Shown: positions 9,495 through 19,532, counted from the first letter of the stretch. The stretch: 54,066 nucleotides of DNA from an uncultured Prevotella sp. (GCA_900540375.1 UQFS01000025.1:1-54066), one strand, 5' to 3'. The notes: generated from the sequence alone by a model not told the origin. Made by a program: numbers and translations.

Positions 9495-9995
9495 ATGACT
9501 ACAACTATCAGAAAAGCAACCCTCAATGACATTTCTACCATTAGGACGATGGCGGAGAAAGTTTTCCCCGACACTTACCAGACCATCATCACACGGGAAC
9601 AATGTGAATACATGATGGACATGATGTACTCCGAGGCTTCGCTACGCCGACAGATGACCGTCGAGCATCATACCTATCTGCTGCTCTTCGTCGACGGCAA
9701 GCCTGCCGGATATGTCTCGGTACAACCTACAGAAGCGGACCGATACGAACTGCAAAAGATATACGTTCTCCCGCTCTATCAGTACCAGCACTTAGGCACA
9801 CAACTCTTCGATGCTGCCGTTGCCTTTGTCAAAGAACAGCATCCGGAACCTTGCACGCTCTTTCTGCATGTCAACCGCCACAACCGTGCCAAGCACTTCT
9901 ATTCACGTCAGGGTATGAAAGTGACCAGCCAAGGCGACTTTTCCATCGGGAAAGGCTTCTTCATGAACGACTATATCATGGAGAAAAACATATAA
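9495..9995 (+). CDS. GNAT family N-acetyltransferase
   Basis: A 166-residue acetyltransferase that would move an acetyl group from acetyl-CoA to an amine. The central part has the GNAT fold pattern: a beta strand ending in LQKIYVLPLYQYQHLGTQL (about residues 90-108), where a Q-x-x-x-G version of the acetyl-CoA loop is visible. It is followed by the FLHVNRHNRAKHFYSRQGM segment, which is typical of motif B (N-x-x-A-x-x-F-Y). The target is not predictable. Its 3' end faces the degraded GH92 gene, with one base between the two stop codons. Confidence 0.85.
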   Translation: MTTTIRKATLNDISTIRTMAEKVFPDTYQTIITREQCEYMMDMMYSEASLRRQMTVEHHTYLLLFVDGKPAGYVSVQPTEADRYELQKIYVLPLYQYQHLGTQLFDAAVAFVKEQHPEPCTLFLHVNRHNRAKHFYSRQGMKVTSQGDFSIGKGFFMNDYIMEKNI

Positions 9996-9996
9996 C

Positions 9997-11641
9997 TCAA
10001 GAATACTTATGACTCAAGAATTTGAGAATTCGAGAGTTCTCCCAATTCTCAAACTCTTGAAAGGGAGTATCTATCTTCCAGTCTATTCCTAACTTATTGC
10101 CCTGCATCCTAACCACCCAAGACAAAGACAAACTTGGCAAAATCCACATTTCTGTACCATCTACATCGGCGCGCACATGGATGCACTGACCGGTCTCGTC
10201 TATGCGTCGCCACGTGATGCCGTCGTAGACAAAGCGGCCAGTATGTTTCAGACTGTCGAGGGCATCACGCGAGATGAAAAGAAACGTTCCCTCAGCATCG
10301 TACTCAGCGCCCGCCTTCTGCGGACTCTCCCAACAGAAGCCTTTGGCGTGATCGACGATACGGCGTGGCAAACGATACGTGCAGTCGTGGCAGGTCACCA
10401 CCAGCGTGTCGCTCTGCCAGGATGAACGTAGCGGCCAGTTGCGGTACTGTCGGTTGAGCACAAAGTGCACCGTGGTTTCGCCATCACCCGCAGCCACAGC
10501 TTTCTCAGAGAAGTGTACCGGCTTGATCGTGATATATTTCCCTTGTCCGGCCACGGGATAGCGGCCAAGCATCGCCCAAAGCAGCCATCCCGACATAGCG
10601 CCGCTGTCGTCGTTGCCCGGCAGGCCGTCGGCTGCGTCGGAAAAGCGACGATGTACGATGTATCCCACCAAGGGATATACCACGGTGCCACCTTCGTGTC
10701 GGGGTGATAAGCGATCTTTGGGCGGAAGACCTTCGAGCGTCCCCACTCCACCGAGTCAAGCCACCGGCCACTGGCATCACGCGGCAGGATAAATCCCGTC
10801 ATGCCGCGCCATTCATAGTCCTTGCGCCAGAGGTTCTGCCACGAACGGGAGCGGCACATATACTATTATAGGTAGCACGCTTGCCAAGTCCTTTGGCTAC
10901 CTGCGCAATGCACCAGTCGTCGTAGCTGTACTCCACGGTGCGGGTGCCTGCGCGCGGAATGCCATAGGGCACATAGCCCAACCGGATATACTCCCTCAGT
11001 CCGCCGCGTCCTTCCTTCTCGTCGTCTTCAGGCGGCACGTCCCCGTCCTTAAGCATCGCCTGCAACGCCTCACGATAGTCGATACCCGCCACATACTGTT
11101 GCGTCTCGCGTTTGTTGGGAATGGCGTCCATACCCAAGAATGAGGCTGCGTCGATGAGTAAGCCGTCGGCATAGCGGAAACGGTAGATGGCGCAGCGGGC
11201 GGCTGTGGTGACATCAGCCCATATTCCGTCTTCAAACTTACAGCTGTACTTGCCCAGCGTGATCTTTTCGTAGCTACGATGATGGAGGAAGCCCGGCACA
11301 ATGGCGACCTGTCCGTCGGGTAGCAACAGCTTTTGGGGCGTCATCGACTCATGGCGGCGGAAGGGCTGGATGAGCACATTGCCGTATTTCTGTCCACCTC
11401 CCGTGCCACTGACATGGGTCTGCGAAAAGCCTTTGACGGGGTCGGGCATGGGTGCCCATCCTGCGTTGGGCATGGACAGACAGTCAGGGCCTGGCTTCAC
11501 CATACCGAAAGGAACTGAGGGACCCACAAACACGCGTCCTTCCCCCTTGCTGCCGATGAGTGGGTTGACACAACGCCACAGTTGGGCATGGACTACTGTC
11601 GTCAGAGACAGGAAAACGATCAGAAGAATATTGCGTGACAT
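9997..11641 (-). pseudogene. Degraded GH92 alpha-mannosidase gene
   Basis: Three GH92 fragments in order but in different frames. The first (from 11641) has a signal peptide (MSRNILLIVFLSLTTVVHAQ) and the N-terminal GH92 motif CVNPLIGSKGEGRVFVGPSVPFGMVKPGPD. Near 11080 it jumps directly to catalytic-domain sequence (YREALQAMLKDGDVPP), missing roughly 300 residues. Near 10862 the frame shifts, and MTGFILPRDASGRWL continues in a second frame. Between about 10740 and 10640 a further frame change and loss removes the Glu-containing VPHD region, before DGLPGNDDSGAMSGW in the third frame. A typical GH92 has about 750 residues. The catalytic acid region is gone, so the enzyme cannot be active. It lies downstream of a SusC/SusD pair on the same strand. 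Confidence 0.85.
10015..10059. repeat. Inverted repeat encoding the tail of the broken GH92 gene
   Basis: Arms 10015-10030 and 10044-10059 pair over 16 bp with one mismatch. It lies in the final codons of the GH92 remnant, between two convergent genes, and could fold as a bidirectional hairpin. No T tract follows. Confidence 0.5.
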
Positions 11642-11769
11642 AGAATGAAGGTTATTAAGGGCAAAACTCCCCATAAGTAGGACGCTATTTAGGTATTCCA
11701 TTTAACTAAAAAACTGTGACAACAAAGATACGCATAATTAATTGATTATCCAAGAGTTTTGAAAACTAT

Positions 11770-11884
11770 TTGGCTATTTGACGCGATTTTACTTGGCTGT
11801 TTGACGCAAATTTGCTTGGCTGTTTGACGCAAATCTACTGGGCTGTTTGACTCGCTTTCGCTTGGCTATTTGACGCAAATCCTT
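11770..11884. repeat. Five tandem copies of a 23-bp repeat
   Basis: Units begin at 11770, 11793, 11816, 11839 and 11862. Each contains the core TTGGCTRTTTGACGC (the fourth starts TGGG and has GACTC), followed by a variable AT-rich stretch. It lies 129 bases upstream of the GH92 remnant, in a gene-free region of about 990 bases (11642-12634). Confidence 0.85.
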
Positions 11885-12211
11885 ATCTTGACATACGACT
11901 GAGAGAGAAGGTTGAGAAGCAACAAGCAAAAGAAACCTATTAAATGCAGACAACCTCGGAGAATCAGCAACAAAACGAAAGAAACAGACGATAGTATTAG
12001 AATTTCCAATATTGTTGTTAAAACTGACAATTTTCCGCCCGTGAGAATCGATTTCTTTGAAGCAAGACCATCATCGGCTTAATTTTCGCGATTTTCAGAG
12101 TATTTTTGAGTATTTTAGGCAGTTAAATCATAATTCACTGATTTACAATAAATTACACACATATTCGTTTGCTCTGTACTTCAAAAAGAAAGGATGAGCA
12201 GAATAAAGTAC

Positions 12212-12297
12212 CGAGATGGTCTTGTCAAAGTACCGTTTTCTCCGAAAATTCTCTAGAGAATTTTCGATGAAAATGGTACTTTGATGCGGTCATCTCG
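12212..12297. repeat. Long inverted repeat with perfect 24-bp palindromic core
   Basis: The core 12243-12266 is a perfect palindrome centred on CTAG. It is flanked by matching arms (TCAAAGTACC with GGTACTTTGA) and by outer CGAGATG/CATCTCG ends at 12212-12218 and 12291-12297. The whole 86 bases could fold into one hairpin with an internal bulge. The rest of 11885-12634 shows no gene: the 68-codon frame at 12361-12567 has no recognisable features. Confidence 0.75.
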
Positions 12298-12578
12298 CCT
12301 TTTTGATCGTGAAAAAACGGCTTTTTGAAAAAGTGAAAAGCCAAAAATGGCAGTTTTAAGTTGCTTTCGGCAGTGAAAAAGCATGGAAAAACCAATAAAT
12401 CATCAAAAAGAGATGCTACTATCGCAAAACAGCTCTCTAGAATGGAAGTTCAGAGAGAGGCGGTTTTGTCAAATTGTTTATACTTATCAGATTCCTGTGT
12501 TTCCAACTTTGTCAGAAGAAACCTTCATATAAAACTGGCATTCACGCAGGAGAGTATCCACCTGTAAACGGAGTCCAT

Positions 12579-12614
12579 GAAAAAGCAGGCTACACCCAAA
12601 TGGATATAGCCCGC
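12579..12614 (-). terminator. Terminator after the first SusD gene
   Basis: On the minus strand GCGGGCTA (12614-12607) pairs with TAGCCTGC (12592-12585), with one G-U pair, followed by five T residues. It is about 20 bases past the susD stop codon and closes the GH28-SusC-SusD unit, so the GH92 remnant would be a separate transcript. Confidence 0.7.
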
Positions 12615-12634
12615 TGCAAGATGTTTGCTAAGAA

Positions 12635-14254
12635 TCACTTCTCATAGCCGGGATTCTGCTTCCAAGTAGGATTCACGTTGAGGATATCCTTATGGACAGG
12701 GAAGATACGGTGCGTCTTGTCGAAGTTAGCCGTTGGGAATCCCGTGTAGTGCGGGAAGAACTGCCCCTCGAAGGTACCGAAACGAATCATATCGTTGCGA
12801 CGCCAGTTCTCACCGAGGAACTCACGTCCACGCTCATCAAGAATCTCCTTGAGCGAAGGATTGTGGTCGATGACGGGCGCCTTGACATAGCTGCGGATCT
12901 GGTTGAAGAGGCTCTGAGGTGTGTCGCCGTTGGTAGCTTTACCACCGCGTGTGATGGCCTCAGCTTTCTCCAGCAGGATGTCGGCATAGCGGAAGATCGG
13001 CAGGTCGTTGCTCTGGTTACGTCCGTTCTTGAAGTCATCGTCGGTCACGAAAAACTTGACATTGCGGTTGCCCTGATTGTAGCCATTGACATTATCACCC
13101 ACGTCGAGATGCTCATCATTGGTCTTCAACGTGATGGAAGAAGTGAGCACGATAGGATTGCCCGCCTTATCCAAAGCCACCTCCTTGGCAGGCAACTGCG
13201 TCGTAGGATCATAGACATGAACCGTGTCGCGAAGGATCAGCTGGTTGCGCTCGTCGCCGGGAAGGTTGAAGAGAGCGGCGCACTCAGGCGTCATGGTCAC
13301 GTATCCGCCGGCCGAATTGTGGAGCTTCATACCATAGTAGCTCTTGGCCGCGTCCTTAGCCTGCTTCCAAGTGATGGCACGACCGTACTGCATACCCATT
13401 GCCGTGTAGGTGTCGTATGGCAGCGCATAGATGAAGTCCTCGATCTTACAGCCGTTGTCGTAGGAGAACTTCTTGCGATAAGGCACGGAGCCGAGGTTGA
13501 ACTTCTTGCTGTTGATGATGTCGTCACAATACTTGATGCACTCGTCGAGTTTCTCGTTCTTGGCCGTAGCAGCGTCATACTGATCCACGGATGCGGCTGT
13601 ATAGACCGGCCAATTGAGACAAAGCTTCACAAGCAGCGCCTCAGCCATCCACTTCGTCGGCTTGCCATAGGTGTTGGCGCTCACCTCATCGGTCAGCAGA
13701 GGAATGATGTCCTTCAGCTCCGACTCGATGAACTCAGCCACCTTGGCACGTGGGGAGCGCTCAAGAACCTCATCTTTTGCGACGATGTGGTCCATGATCG
13801 GTGCGTCGCCCCAGCAGTCCATCATGACAAACTCAAAGAAGGCACGCATGGCACGGGCACGGGCGATGTACTTCTCGTCAGCCCCGTCATTGGTGAGATC
13901 ACGGATGACTGTGTTGGCCTTGGTGCAGCCGCTCATCAGCTCACCCATCCAGTCGATGGTGGCATCGTCCTTGGTGTAAGCGTGAAGACTTGGGTGGGCA
14001 TAAGCACCATTGTCGTACCAGCCGCCACCATAGCTGACAGCCGTGTACTCGTCAGACGACAGTTCCTGTGCCTCCATATAGCGACGGCCGAAACAACCGC
14101 GCAGCTGATAATAGACATCAGCCATCTTGGCTTCCACGGCAATATCGTTGTTGGGATATTTTGTGTAGAGCGAATCTACATCCACATTCAGGTCTGTGCA
14201 GCCCGTCAGCAGGAGCAGTCCTCCCGCTAAAGACATAAAAAACTTATTTTTCAT
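12635..14254 (-). CDS. SusD/RagB family glycan-binding lipoprotein
   Basis: A 539-residue outer-surface lipoprotein that captures glycan and passes it to its SusC partner. The lipobox ends in LLTGC with Cys19. The N-terminal helical repeats of the SusD fold cover roughly residues 60-330 (for example ARARAMRAFFEFVMMDCWGDAP). The family's C-terminal signature is seen as LDERGREFLGENWRRNDMIRFG near residues 470-490. It follows the SusC gene by 18 bases on the same strand. Preference for a pectin-derived glycan is inferred only from the adjacent GH28 gene. Confidence 0.95.
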   Translation of the reverse strand: MKNKFFMSLAGGLLLLTGCTDLNVDVDSLYTKYPNNDIAVEAKMADVYYQLRGCFGRRYMEAQELSSDEYTAVSYGGGWYDNGAYAHPSLHAYTKDDATIDWMGELMSGCTKANTVIRDLTNDGADEKYIARARAMRAFFEFVMMDCWGDAPIMDHIVAKDEVLERSPRAKVAEFIESELKDIIPLLTDEVSANTYGKPTKWMAEALLVKLCLNWPVYTAASVDQYDAATAKNEKLDECIKYCDDIINSKKFNLGSVPYRKKFSYDNGCKIEDFIYALPYDTYTAMGMQYGRAITWKQAKDAAKSYYGMKLHNSAGGYVTMTPECAALFNLPGDERNQLILRDTVHVYDPTTQLPAKEVALDKAGNPIVLTSSITLKTNDEHLDVGDNVNGYNQGNRNVKFFVTDDDFKNGRNQSNDLPIFRYADILLEKAEAITRGGKATNGDTPQSLFNQIRSYVKAPVIDHNPSLKEILDERGREFLGENWRRNDMIRFGTFEGQFFPHYTGFPTANFDKTHRIFPVHKDILNVNPTWKQNPGYEK

Positions 14255-14272
14255 TGTGCAGCGTCGTTAATG

Positions 14273-17266
14273 TTAGAAATTTACTTTCAGGCCCAGCATA
14301 ACCGTGCGTGTATGAGGATAGTTGCTCCAGCGATAGTCCACACCCGGTGAGATACCGCCCAAGTCCACCTCAGGATCCAGTCCTTTGTAGCTGGTGATGG
14401 TGAAGACGTTGTTCACCGTAGCGTAGAGCTGGGCGTTTTGCAACCAGCCATTGAACTTTGTGAAGGTATAGCCCAGAGTCAGAGACTGGAGGCGCAGATA
14501 GCTTCCGTTCTCGATGAAGCGGTCAGAAGGAATGTTGCCGGAGATGTCGGTAGCCGGGCGATCGGTAATAAACTCCTTGAGCACGTTCTTGCCATTGGTG
14601 AACATCTCGGGGCTGGTGTACTGTGCACGTGAGCCATTGTAGATCTTGTTGCCGAAGACTCCTGTGAAGAAGCAGGAAGCGCTCCAGTTCTTATAGGTCA
14701 GCGTGTTGTTCCATCCCAAGTTCAGCTTAGGCTGTGCGCAGCCCGTGATCGAGCGGTCGCGCTCGTTGTCGGGAGCTGTAGTGGTTTCACCTGTGCGTTT
14801 GCCGTTTTCGTCAAGGACATAGTAAGTGGCAATACCCTTGTCGTTGTATCCGGCGAAAGTAAAGGTGTAGAACGTTCCGAGCGGCTCACCCTCGATGATA
14901 CGCTGCGTATAGCCGTTGGCAGATACACCGGCAATCATCGGGTCGCCCTGATTGAACTCCTTGGTGAAGTACTTGTCATTGGTCAACTTGTCCACACAGT
15001 TTTTGTTGTGTGCCAGGTTGAGCGTGGTCTGCCAGGCAAAGTCTTTCGTCTTCACGGGCGTTGTGTTTACGGTCAACTCAATACCCTTGTTGGAGATCTC
15101 ACCGACATTGGCATCGATGTAGCCAAAAGGATATTCGGTCAGAGACACCGGATAAGACCAGATAAGGTCCTTGGTCTTCTTGCTGTAGAGTTCGAGCGTG
15201 CCGTTGATACGACCGCCAAAGAGCGCGTAGTCAATACCAATATTGAACATGCCTGTGCTCTCCCACTTCAGATCGGGATTGGCATTTTTCGTGGCGGCCA
15301 GCGTGCGCCAGTTCTTACCTTCATAATCGAAGAAGCCGGAAGCACCATACGTGGCAATGGCTGTGTAAGCACCAAAGCCGAGGGCGTTACCACTCACACC
15401 ATACCCCATACGCAGTTTCAGGTTGGAGAACACGTTCTGATTCTTCATGAATGGCTCCTCGGTGATGTTCCAGGCTGCACTCACCGATGGGAAGGTACCC
15501 CAACGATGGTCCTTACCGAAGACTGAGCTACCGTCGCGGCGGATGGTAGCCTGGAGCATGTAGCGGCTGTTGTAGCTGTAGGCTGCACGACCGTAGAACG
15601 AGATATTTCTCACGGTAGCCTTCGTACCGCTCTCCACAGCGGGGATGCCGTCGATGCTGCTGGCGTAAGACAGCTGGTTCCACTTCAAGTAGTCGTCATA
15701 GAAATCGTGTACCCACAATCCAAAGCCGTCACCGCTCTCCTTCTCTTCCCAAGAGTATCCGGCCATCACAGACAGTTTGTGTATCTTGCTGATCGTGACA
15801 TCATAGTTGCCATAAGTCTCGAACGTATGGGCATGACCCATATAAGTGTTACGAGCAGCCTTGCCGTTATAAGCACTCACGCCTTCGATTTGCGTGTTGT
15901 GAGTGTCGTAGGCACTGTAAGTATGCTGGTTGTTGGTGAAAGAGTAGTTGGCATTCCATGTCAAGCCGTCAATGATCTTCAGAGACGCCTTGGCGATATA
16001 CTGCATACGCTTCCAATTGGTCTCAAAGGTGTCCTCATGGAGCAGCGACATCGGATTGTAGTTCTTTGATCCGGTAGCCTTCGACCAGTTGCCGTCTTCA
16101 CCTCTGACGGGCATGCAAGGAGAATAGTAGTTCATGGCATCAAGCACGGAAGCACCTTCGTTCCACATCGGCACACCATGAGCCGTGCCGTACATGCCGT
16201 TCACGCCGAGAGAGATATCGAGATGGTCCTTGAGCACCTTGGTCGTCATCAAGGAGCGCACGTTGAGTCGGTTCATCCCCGACTCCTTGACGACCCCCTG
16301 GCGATTCTGATAGTTGAGGCTCACCATGTAGGTTGACTTCTGTCCGCCTCCGCTGATGGAGAGATTATGGTTGTGGCTCACACCCGTTCGCAGCACTTCC
16401 TTCTGCCAGTCTACATTGGCTCCCTCGTCGTTGCCGAGTGTCAGTCCGTTAGCCTTGGCATAGCCACGCAGATCACCGGCACTTGCCATGTCCAGCGTCT
16501 TGGCCACATGGTCAAAAGCAGCATAGCCATTATAGGAGACGCTGGTACGCTCTTCGCCTTTGCGGCCCTTCTTCGTGTTGATGATGATCACACCGTTGGC
16601 TGCCTTCGAACCGTAGATAGCCGTGGCGGTAGCGTCGCGCAGCACGTCGATGCTCTCGATGTCGTCGGGAGACACCATCGAGATGTCCACGCCGGGAATG
16701 CCGTCGATGACATAGTAAGGCTGCATGGCTTCGCCCGTACGCAAAGAGGAGGCACCACGAAGCGTGATGCTCGGCGTGCCATTCGGGTCTCCGGAGGTGG
16801 TCACCACCAAACCGGCCACTTTTCCTTGAAGCAGCGAAGCGGCATCGGAATAGACGCCCTTGTTCAAGCCTTCGGCTTTCACGGTGGTGATCGACGAGGT
16901 GACATCCTTGCGGCGCATGGTGCCGTAGCCCACCACAACGACCTCGTTGAGCATCTTGTTGTCGTCCTTGAGGACAGCGTTCTGTCCCGGAGTAATCACA
17001 CGATCCAGATAGCCGACGTAGGAAACCTTGAGTTTTGCACCCGGCTTAGTGGTCGTGATGGTGTAACGGCCGTTGGCGTCGGTCACCGTACCATTGGTGG
17101 TGCCCTGCTCCACGACGGTCACGCCAACGAGCGGCTCACCATTGCTGTCGGTGATGACACCAGACTTCTGGCTCTGAGCCATGGCTGCAGTGCCACAAAG
17201 CAGGAGAGATGCGGAAAGCACTGCTTTCTGCATGCCCTTCTTCAATTGGGTTCGTCTTTTTCGCAT
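14273..17266 (-). CDS. SusC/RagA family TonB-dependent outer membrane transporter
   Basis: A 997-residue outer membrane transporter that imports oligosaccharides with energy from TonB. In order: a signal peptide (to about residue 30), a carboxypeptidase-regulatory-like domain (about 33-108, with GEPLVGVTVVEQGTTNGTVT), the SusC signature NEVVVVGYGTMRRKDVTSSI, a plug domain with PYYVIDGIPG and IYGSKAANGVIIINTKKG, then a beta barrel ending in TVMLGLKVNF with the usual C-terminal Phe. It forms a complex with the following SusD lipoprotein. On the minus strand the order is GH28, SusC, SusD, a small polysaccharide-use locus without a visible regulator. Confidence 0.96.
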   Translation of the reverse strand: MRKRRTQLKKGMQKAVLSASLLLCGTAAMAQSQKSGVITDSNGEPLVGVTVVEQGTTNGTVTDANGRYTITTTKPGAKLKVSYVGYLDRVITPGQNAVLKDDNKMLNEVVVVGYGTMRRKDVTSSITTVKAEGLNKGVYSDAASLLQGKVAGLVVTTSGDPNGTPSITLRGASSLRTGEAMQPYYVIDGIPGVDISMVSPDDIESIDVLRDATATAIYGSKAANGVIIINTKKGRKGEERTSVSYNGYAAFDHVAKTLDMASAGDLRGYAKANGLTLGNDEGANVDWQKEVLRTGVSHNHNLSISGGGQKSTYMVSLNYQNRQGVVKESGMNRLNVRSLMTTKVLKDHLDISLGVNGMYGTAHGVPMWNEGASVLDAMNYYSPCMPVRGEDGNWSKATGSKNYNPMSLLHEDTFETNWKRMQYIAKASLKIIDGLTWNANYSFTNNQHTYSAYDTHNTQIEGVSAYNGKAARNTYMGHAHTFETYGNYDVTISKIHKLSVMAGYSWEEKESGDGFGLWVHDFYDDYLKWNQLSYASSIDGIPAVESGTKATVRNISFYGRAAYSYNSRYMLQATIRRDGSSVFGKDHRWGTFPSVSAAWNITEEPFMKNQNVFSNLKLRMGYGVSGNALGFGAYTAIATYGASGFFDYEGKNWRTLAATKNANPDLKWESTGMFNIGIDYALFGGRINGTLELYSKKTKDLIWSYPVSLTEYPFGYIDANVGEISNKGIELTVNTTPVKTKDFAWQTTLNLAHNKNCVDKLTNDKYFTKEFNQGDPMIAGVSANGYTQRIIEGEPLGTFYTFTFAGYNDKGIATYYVLDENGKRTGETTTAPDNERDRSITGCAQPKLNLGWNNTLTYKNWSASCFFTGVFGNKIYNGSRAQYTSPEMFTNGKNVLKEFITDRPATDISGNIPSDRFIENGSYLRLQSLTLGYTFTKFNGWLQNAQLYATVNNVFTITSYKGLDPEVDLGGISPGVDYRWSNYPHTRTVMLGLKVNF

Positions 17267-17295
17267 AATAGATATAGTGTTTAATAATTTAAGTG

Positions 17296-17303
17296 CAAAG
17301 ATA
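17296..17303 (-). promoter_or_regulatory. Possible -7 box before the first SusC gene
   Basis: TATCTTTG on the minus strand 29 bases before the ATG. The nearest TTTG (17329-17332) is 25 bases away, longer than usual. SusC could therefore have its own start site in addition to read-through from the GH28 gene. Confidence 0.45.
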
Positions 17304-17346
17304 ATGCCTGTATGTGTCGGTTGTGTTACAAAAGATTGACGATTGG

Positions 17347-18702
17347 TTAAAGTCCAAACGTCGGACCGCCATAGTCCACACCATTGGCAGTGACGGAGAA
17401 GCCGACAGTATGGACATCCTGGGCCTGGTCGACATAGACGCCATACACCTTGTTATATACATATCCCTCGCCGCGGCAGGGTCGTTTGTCGTAGATGCCA
17501 CCTTTGTAGTCGGTCATGTGGCAGAGGCGCAAACTTACGTTGTCGAAATGAATGTCCTTGACTTTACCCTCTTCTCCACCGATGAAGCAGCCGTTCTCCG
17601 ACGTGGCGACAATACCACGGAAGTAGATGCGGCTCACCTCACCGCAGCGTCCGTGAGTCTCGCCCTTGGGGAAACGCCAGTTGGCATCCTTGTTGTTGCC
17701 GTCGGCACGCGGGTAACTGGTGACATAGATCGGTTCGGCTTTGCCCCACCACACGTCGCTCCATAGGCGCAGATCCATGATGATGTTGGAAAAAACCACG
17801 TCGGTCACCGTGCCCTCATCGCGGTTTTGAATGCCCAGTCCACGGTTGGAACGTGTGATGATGCAGTTGTCGATGGTGACATTATAGATGGAGTCCATAT
17901 TCTCCGATCCGATCTTGATGGCACAAGAACGTGAGCTCATCGTGCAGTTGGTTACCACGATGTCGTGGCAGGAACCGTACCCGGCAAACTCGCGGCGGTT
18001 TTTCAGACAGATGCAGTCATCTCCGGACGTGATATGGCAGTTGCTGATGCGCACATGACGGCTGTGATCGATGTCGATGCCATCGCCGTTGCGGATTTTC
18101 AAGTTATTAAGGAGATTGATGCCATCGACCACCGCATCCTCACAGCCTACGAAATGGAGCGTCCAGTAAGCGCCTTCGCGGATGGTGATGTCGCGCACCT
18201 GTACGTTCTTCACGCCAATGAGCGTGAGGACATGCGGACGGGGATCAAAGGTGGTCACGGGCTTCAGCTCGTAGGAGTCGGACAGCTCGCGGCCCATGAA
18301 GCGCACGCCGTTGCCGTCGATGGTGCCGCGCCCACAGACTCGGATGTCGTGGGCGTCCTTGGCCCAAAGCCATAGCATGCCTTCGCCCTGATTGCTGCCA
18401 AAGGCACTCTTGCGATAGACTTTCTCATCAGGATTAGCCAACAAGGTGGTACCGGCATCGAGATATAGCTCCACGCCGGACTTCAACTGCAAGGGACCGG
18501 AAAGAAAAATCTTGCCACGCGACAAGAGCACACGTCCGCCACCGTCAGCACTGCACGCGTCAATAGCACGCTGGAGAGCCGGCGCATCGTCGGTCATTCC
18601 GTCGCCTTTTGCTCCATAGTCCGTGACTTGATAGGTGGTTTGTGCCCATGCAGGCAATGCCAGAATAAGAATGTCAATAAGCAGTAATATCAGTTTTCTC
18701 AT
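17347..18702 (-). CDS. GH28 polygalacturonase-like glycoside hydrolase
   Basis: A 451-residue exported right-handed beta-helix enzyme of family GH28, which cleaves galacturonic-acid bonds in pectin, including rhamnogalacturonan and xylogalacturonan. Catalytic-site motifs are all present: NGDGIDID at about 205-212, SGDD with Asp228-Asp229, GSCHD with His246, and the family RIK-equivalent AIKIGSE with Lys263. I chose the Met at 18702 because MRKLILLLIDILILALPAWA is a clear signal peptide; the frame upstream of it is not typical. It lies 80 bases before SusC on the same strand and is the only intact enzyme of that locus. The exact pectin bond cannot be read from sequence. Confidence 0.9.
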   Translation of the reverse strand: MRKLILLLIDILILALPAWAQTTYQVTDYGAKGDGMTDDAPALQRAIDACSADGGGRVLLSRGKIFLSGPLQLKSGVELYLDAGTTLLANPDEKVYRKSAFGSNQGEGMLWLWAKDAHDIRVCGRGTIDGNGVRFMGRELSDSYELKPVTTFDPRPHVLTLIGVKNVQVRDITIREGAYWTLHFVGCEDAVVDGINLLNNLKIRNGDGIDIDHSRHVRISNCHITSGDDCICLKNRREFAGYGSCHDIVVTNCTMSSRSCAIKIGSENMDSIYNVTIDNCIITRSNRGLGIQNRDEGTVTDVVFSNIIMDLRLWSDVWWGKAEPIYVTSYPRADGNNKDANWRFPKGETHGRCGEVSRIYFRGIVATSENGCFIGGEEGKVKDIHFDNVSLRLCHMTDYKGGIYDKRPCRGEGYVYNKVYGVYVDQAQDVHTVGFSVTANGVDYGGPTFGL

Positions 18703-18844
18703 TGAGTAATGGTCAAAGGTCTTATGTATTGTAATACGGTAATTATGTCGCATAATATAATTAAAAATAAGAAAACCAACAATAATTAGTCATACTTTTT
18801 TCAATATGACACCGCATTTTTCATGCCTTCCAGACGTGGAGAGC

Positions 18845-19531
18845 CTACAACCGCCCTTCTTCGCGATAGCTGTAATAGCTGCCATCAGTGATGATGACAT
18901 GGTCAAGAAAATAGATACGCATCAGCTCGCAGGCCTTGCGGATGCGGTCGGTGAGTTGGTCGTCCTGCCTGCTGGGACGCTTGCTGCCACTGGGATGGTT
19001 GTGACAGACAGCAAGGATCGTGGTGTTGCAGAGCAGCGCGTCCTTGATAATGATACGCACGTCGACGGCCGTCTCCGTGATGCCACCGTGACTGACGCAC
19101 TCTTCCTTGATGAGTTTAAACGACTGGTTAAGCATCAGGATGTGAAACTCTTCCACGTCAAGATCTTGCAACTTGGGATGCATCAGGTTGTAGATGGCTG
19201 TAGCGGAACCGAGATCGGGGCGCTCCTCGGCAACGGCGTCTTTGCGACGCTTTCCGAGTTCGCAGGCAGCAAGGATGGTGATGGCCTTGGCTGGTCCCAT
19301 GCCATGGTAGCGGCACAGGTCGTTTACAGTCTTCTTGCCCAAGGTATTAAGATTGTAGTTGCAATCGCTGAGCACCGTGCGCATCAAGTCCACGGCACTC
19401 TGTCGGTCTGATCCGGAACCGATGAGAATGGCAAGCAACTCGGCATCACTGAGCGCTGCCGCACCGAGTCGCATCATCTTCTCGCGCGGGCGGTCTTGTT
19501 CGTCCCAATGATTAATGCTGATTTTTTCCAT
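18845..19531 (-). CDS. radC: RadC family JAB/MPN-domain protein
   Basis: A 228-residue RadC protein. The N-terminal half has a helix-hairpin-helix-like UPF0758 domain (RPREKMMRLGAAALSDAELL and the GMGPAKA turn). The C-terminal half is a JAB1/MPN metal-binding domain with HNHPSGSKRPSRQD at 177-190, that is HxH-x10-D. Historical links to DNA repair are weak, and the true role of RadC is uncertain. The Met at 19531 fits the conserved start of the family. Its start codon lies 1 base after the stop codon of the upstream glycosyltransferase, so both are probably in one transcript. Confidence 0.93.
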   Translation of the reverse strand: MEKISINHWDEQDRPREKMMRLGAAALSDAELLAILIGSGSDRQSAVDLMRTVLSDCNYNLNTLGKKTVNDLCRYHGMGPAKAITILAACELGKRRKDAVAEERPDLGSATAIYNLMHPKLQDLDVEEFHILMLNQSFKLIKEECVSHGGITETAVDVRIIIKDALLCNTTILAVCHNHPSGSKRPSRQDDQLTDRIRKACELMRIYFLDHVIITDGSYYSYREEGRL

Positions 19532-19532
19532 C

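Noticed and set aside
11770..11884. Possible CRISPR array
   Set aside because: Units are directly tandem, with spacers too short and similar to each other, and no cas genes are in the window.
12361..12567. 68-codon open frame in the 11.6-12.6 kb gene-free region
   Set aside because: No promoter, no recognisable motif and composition like the surrounding AT-rich DNA; probably chance.
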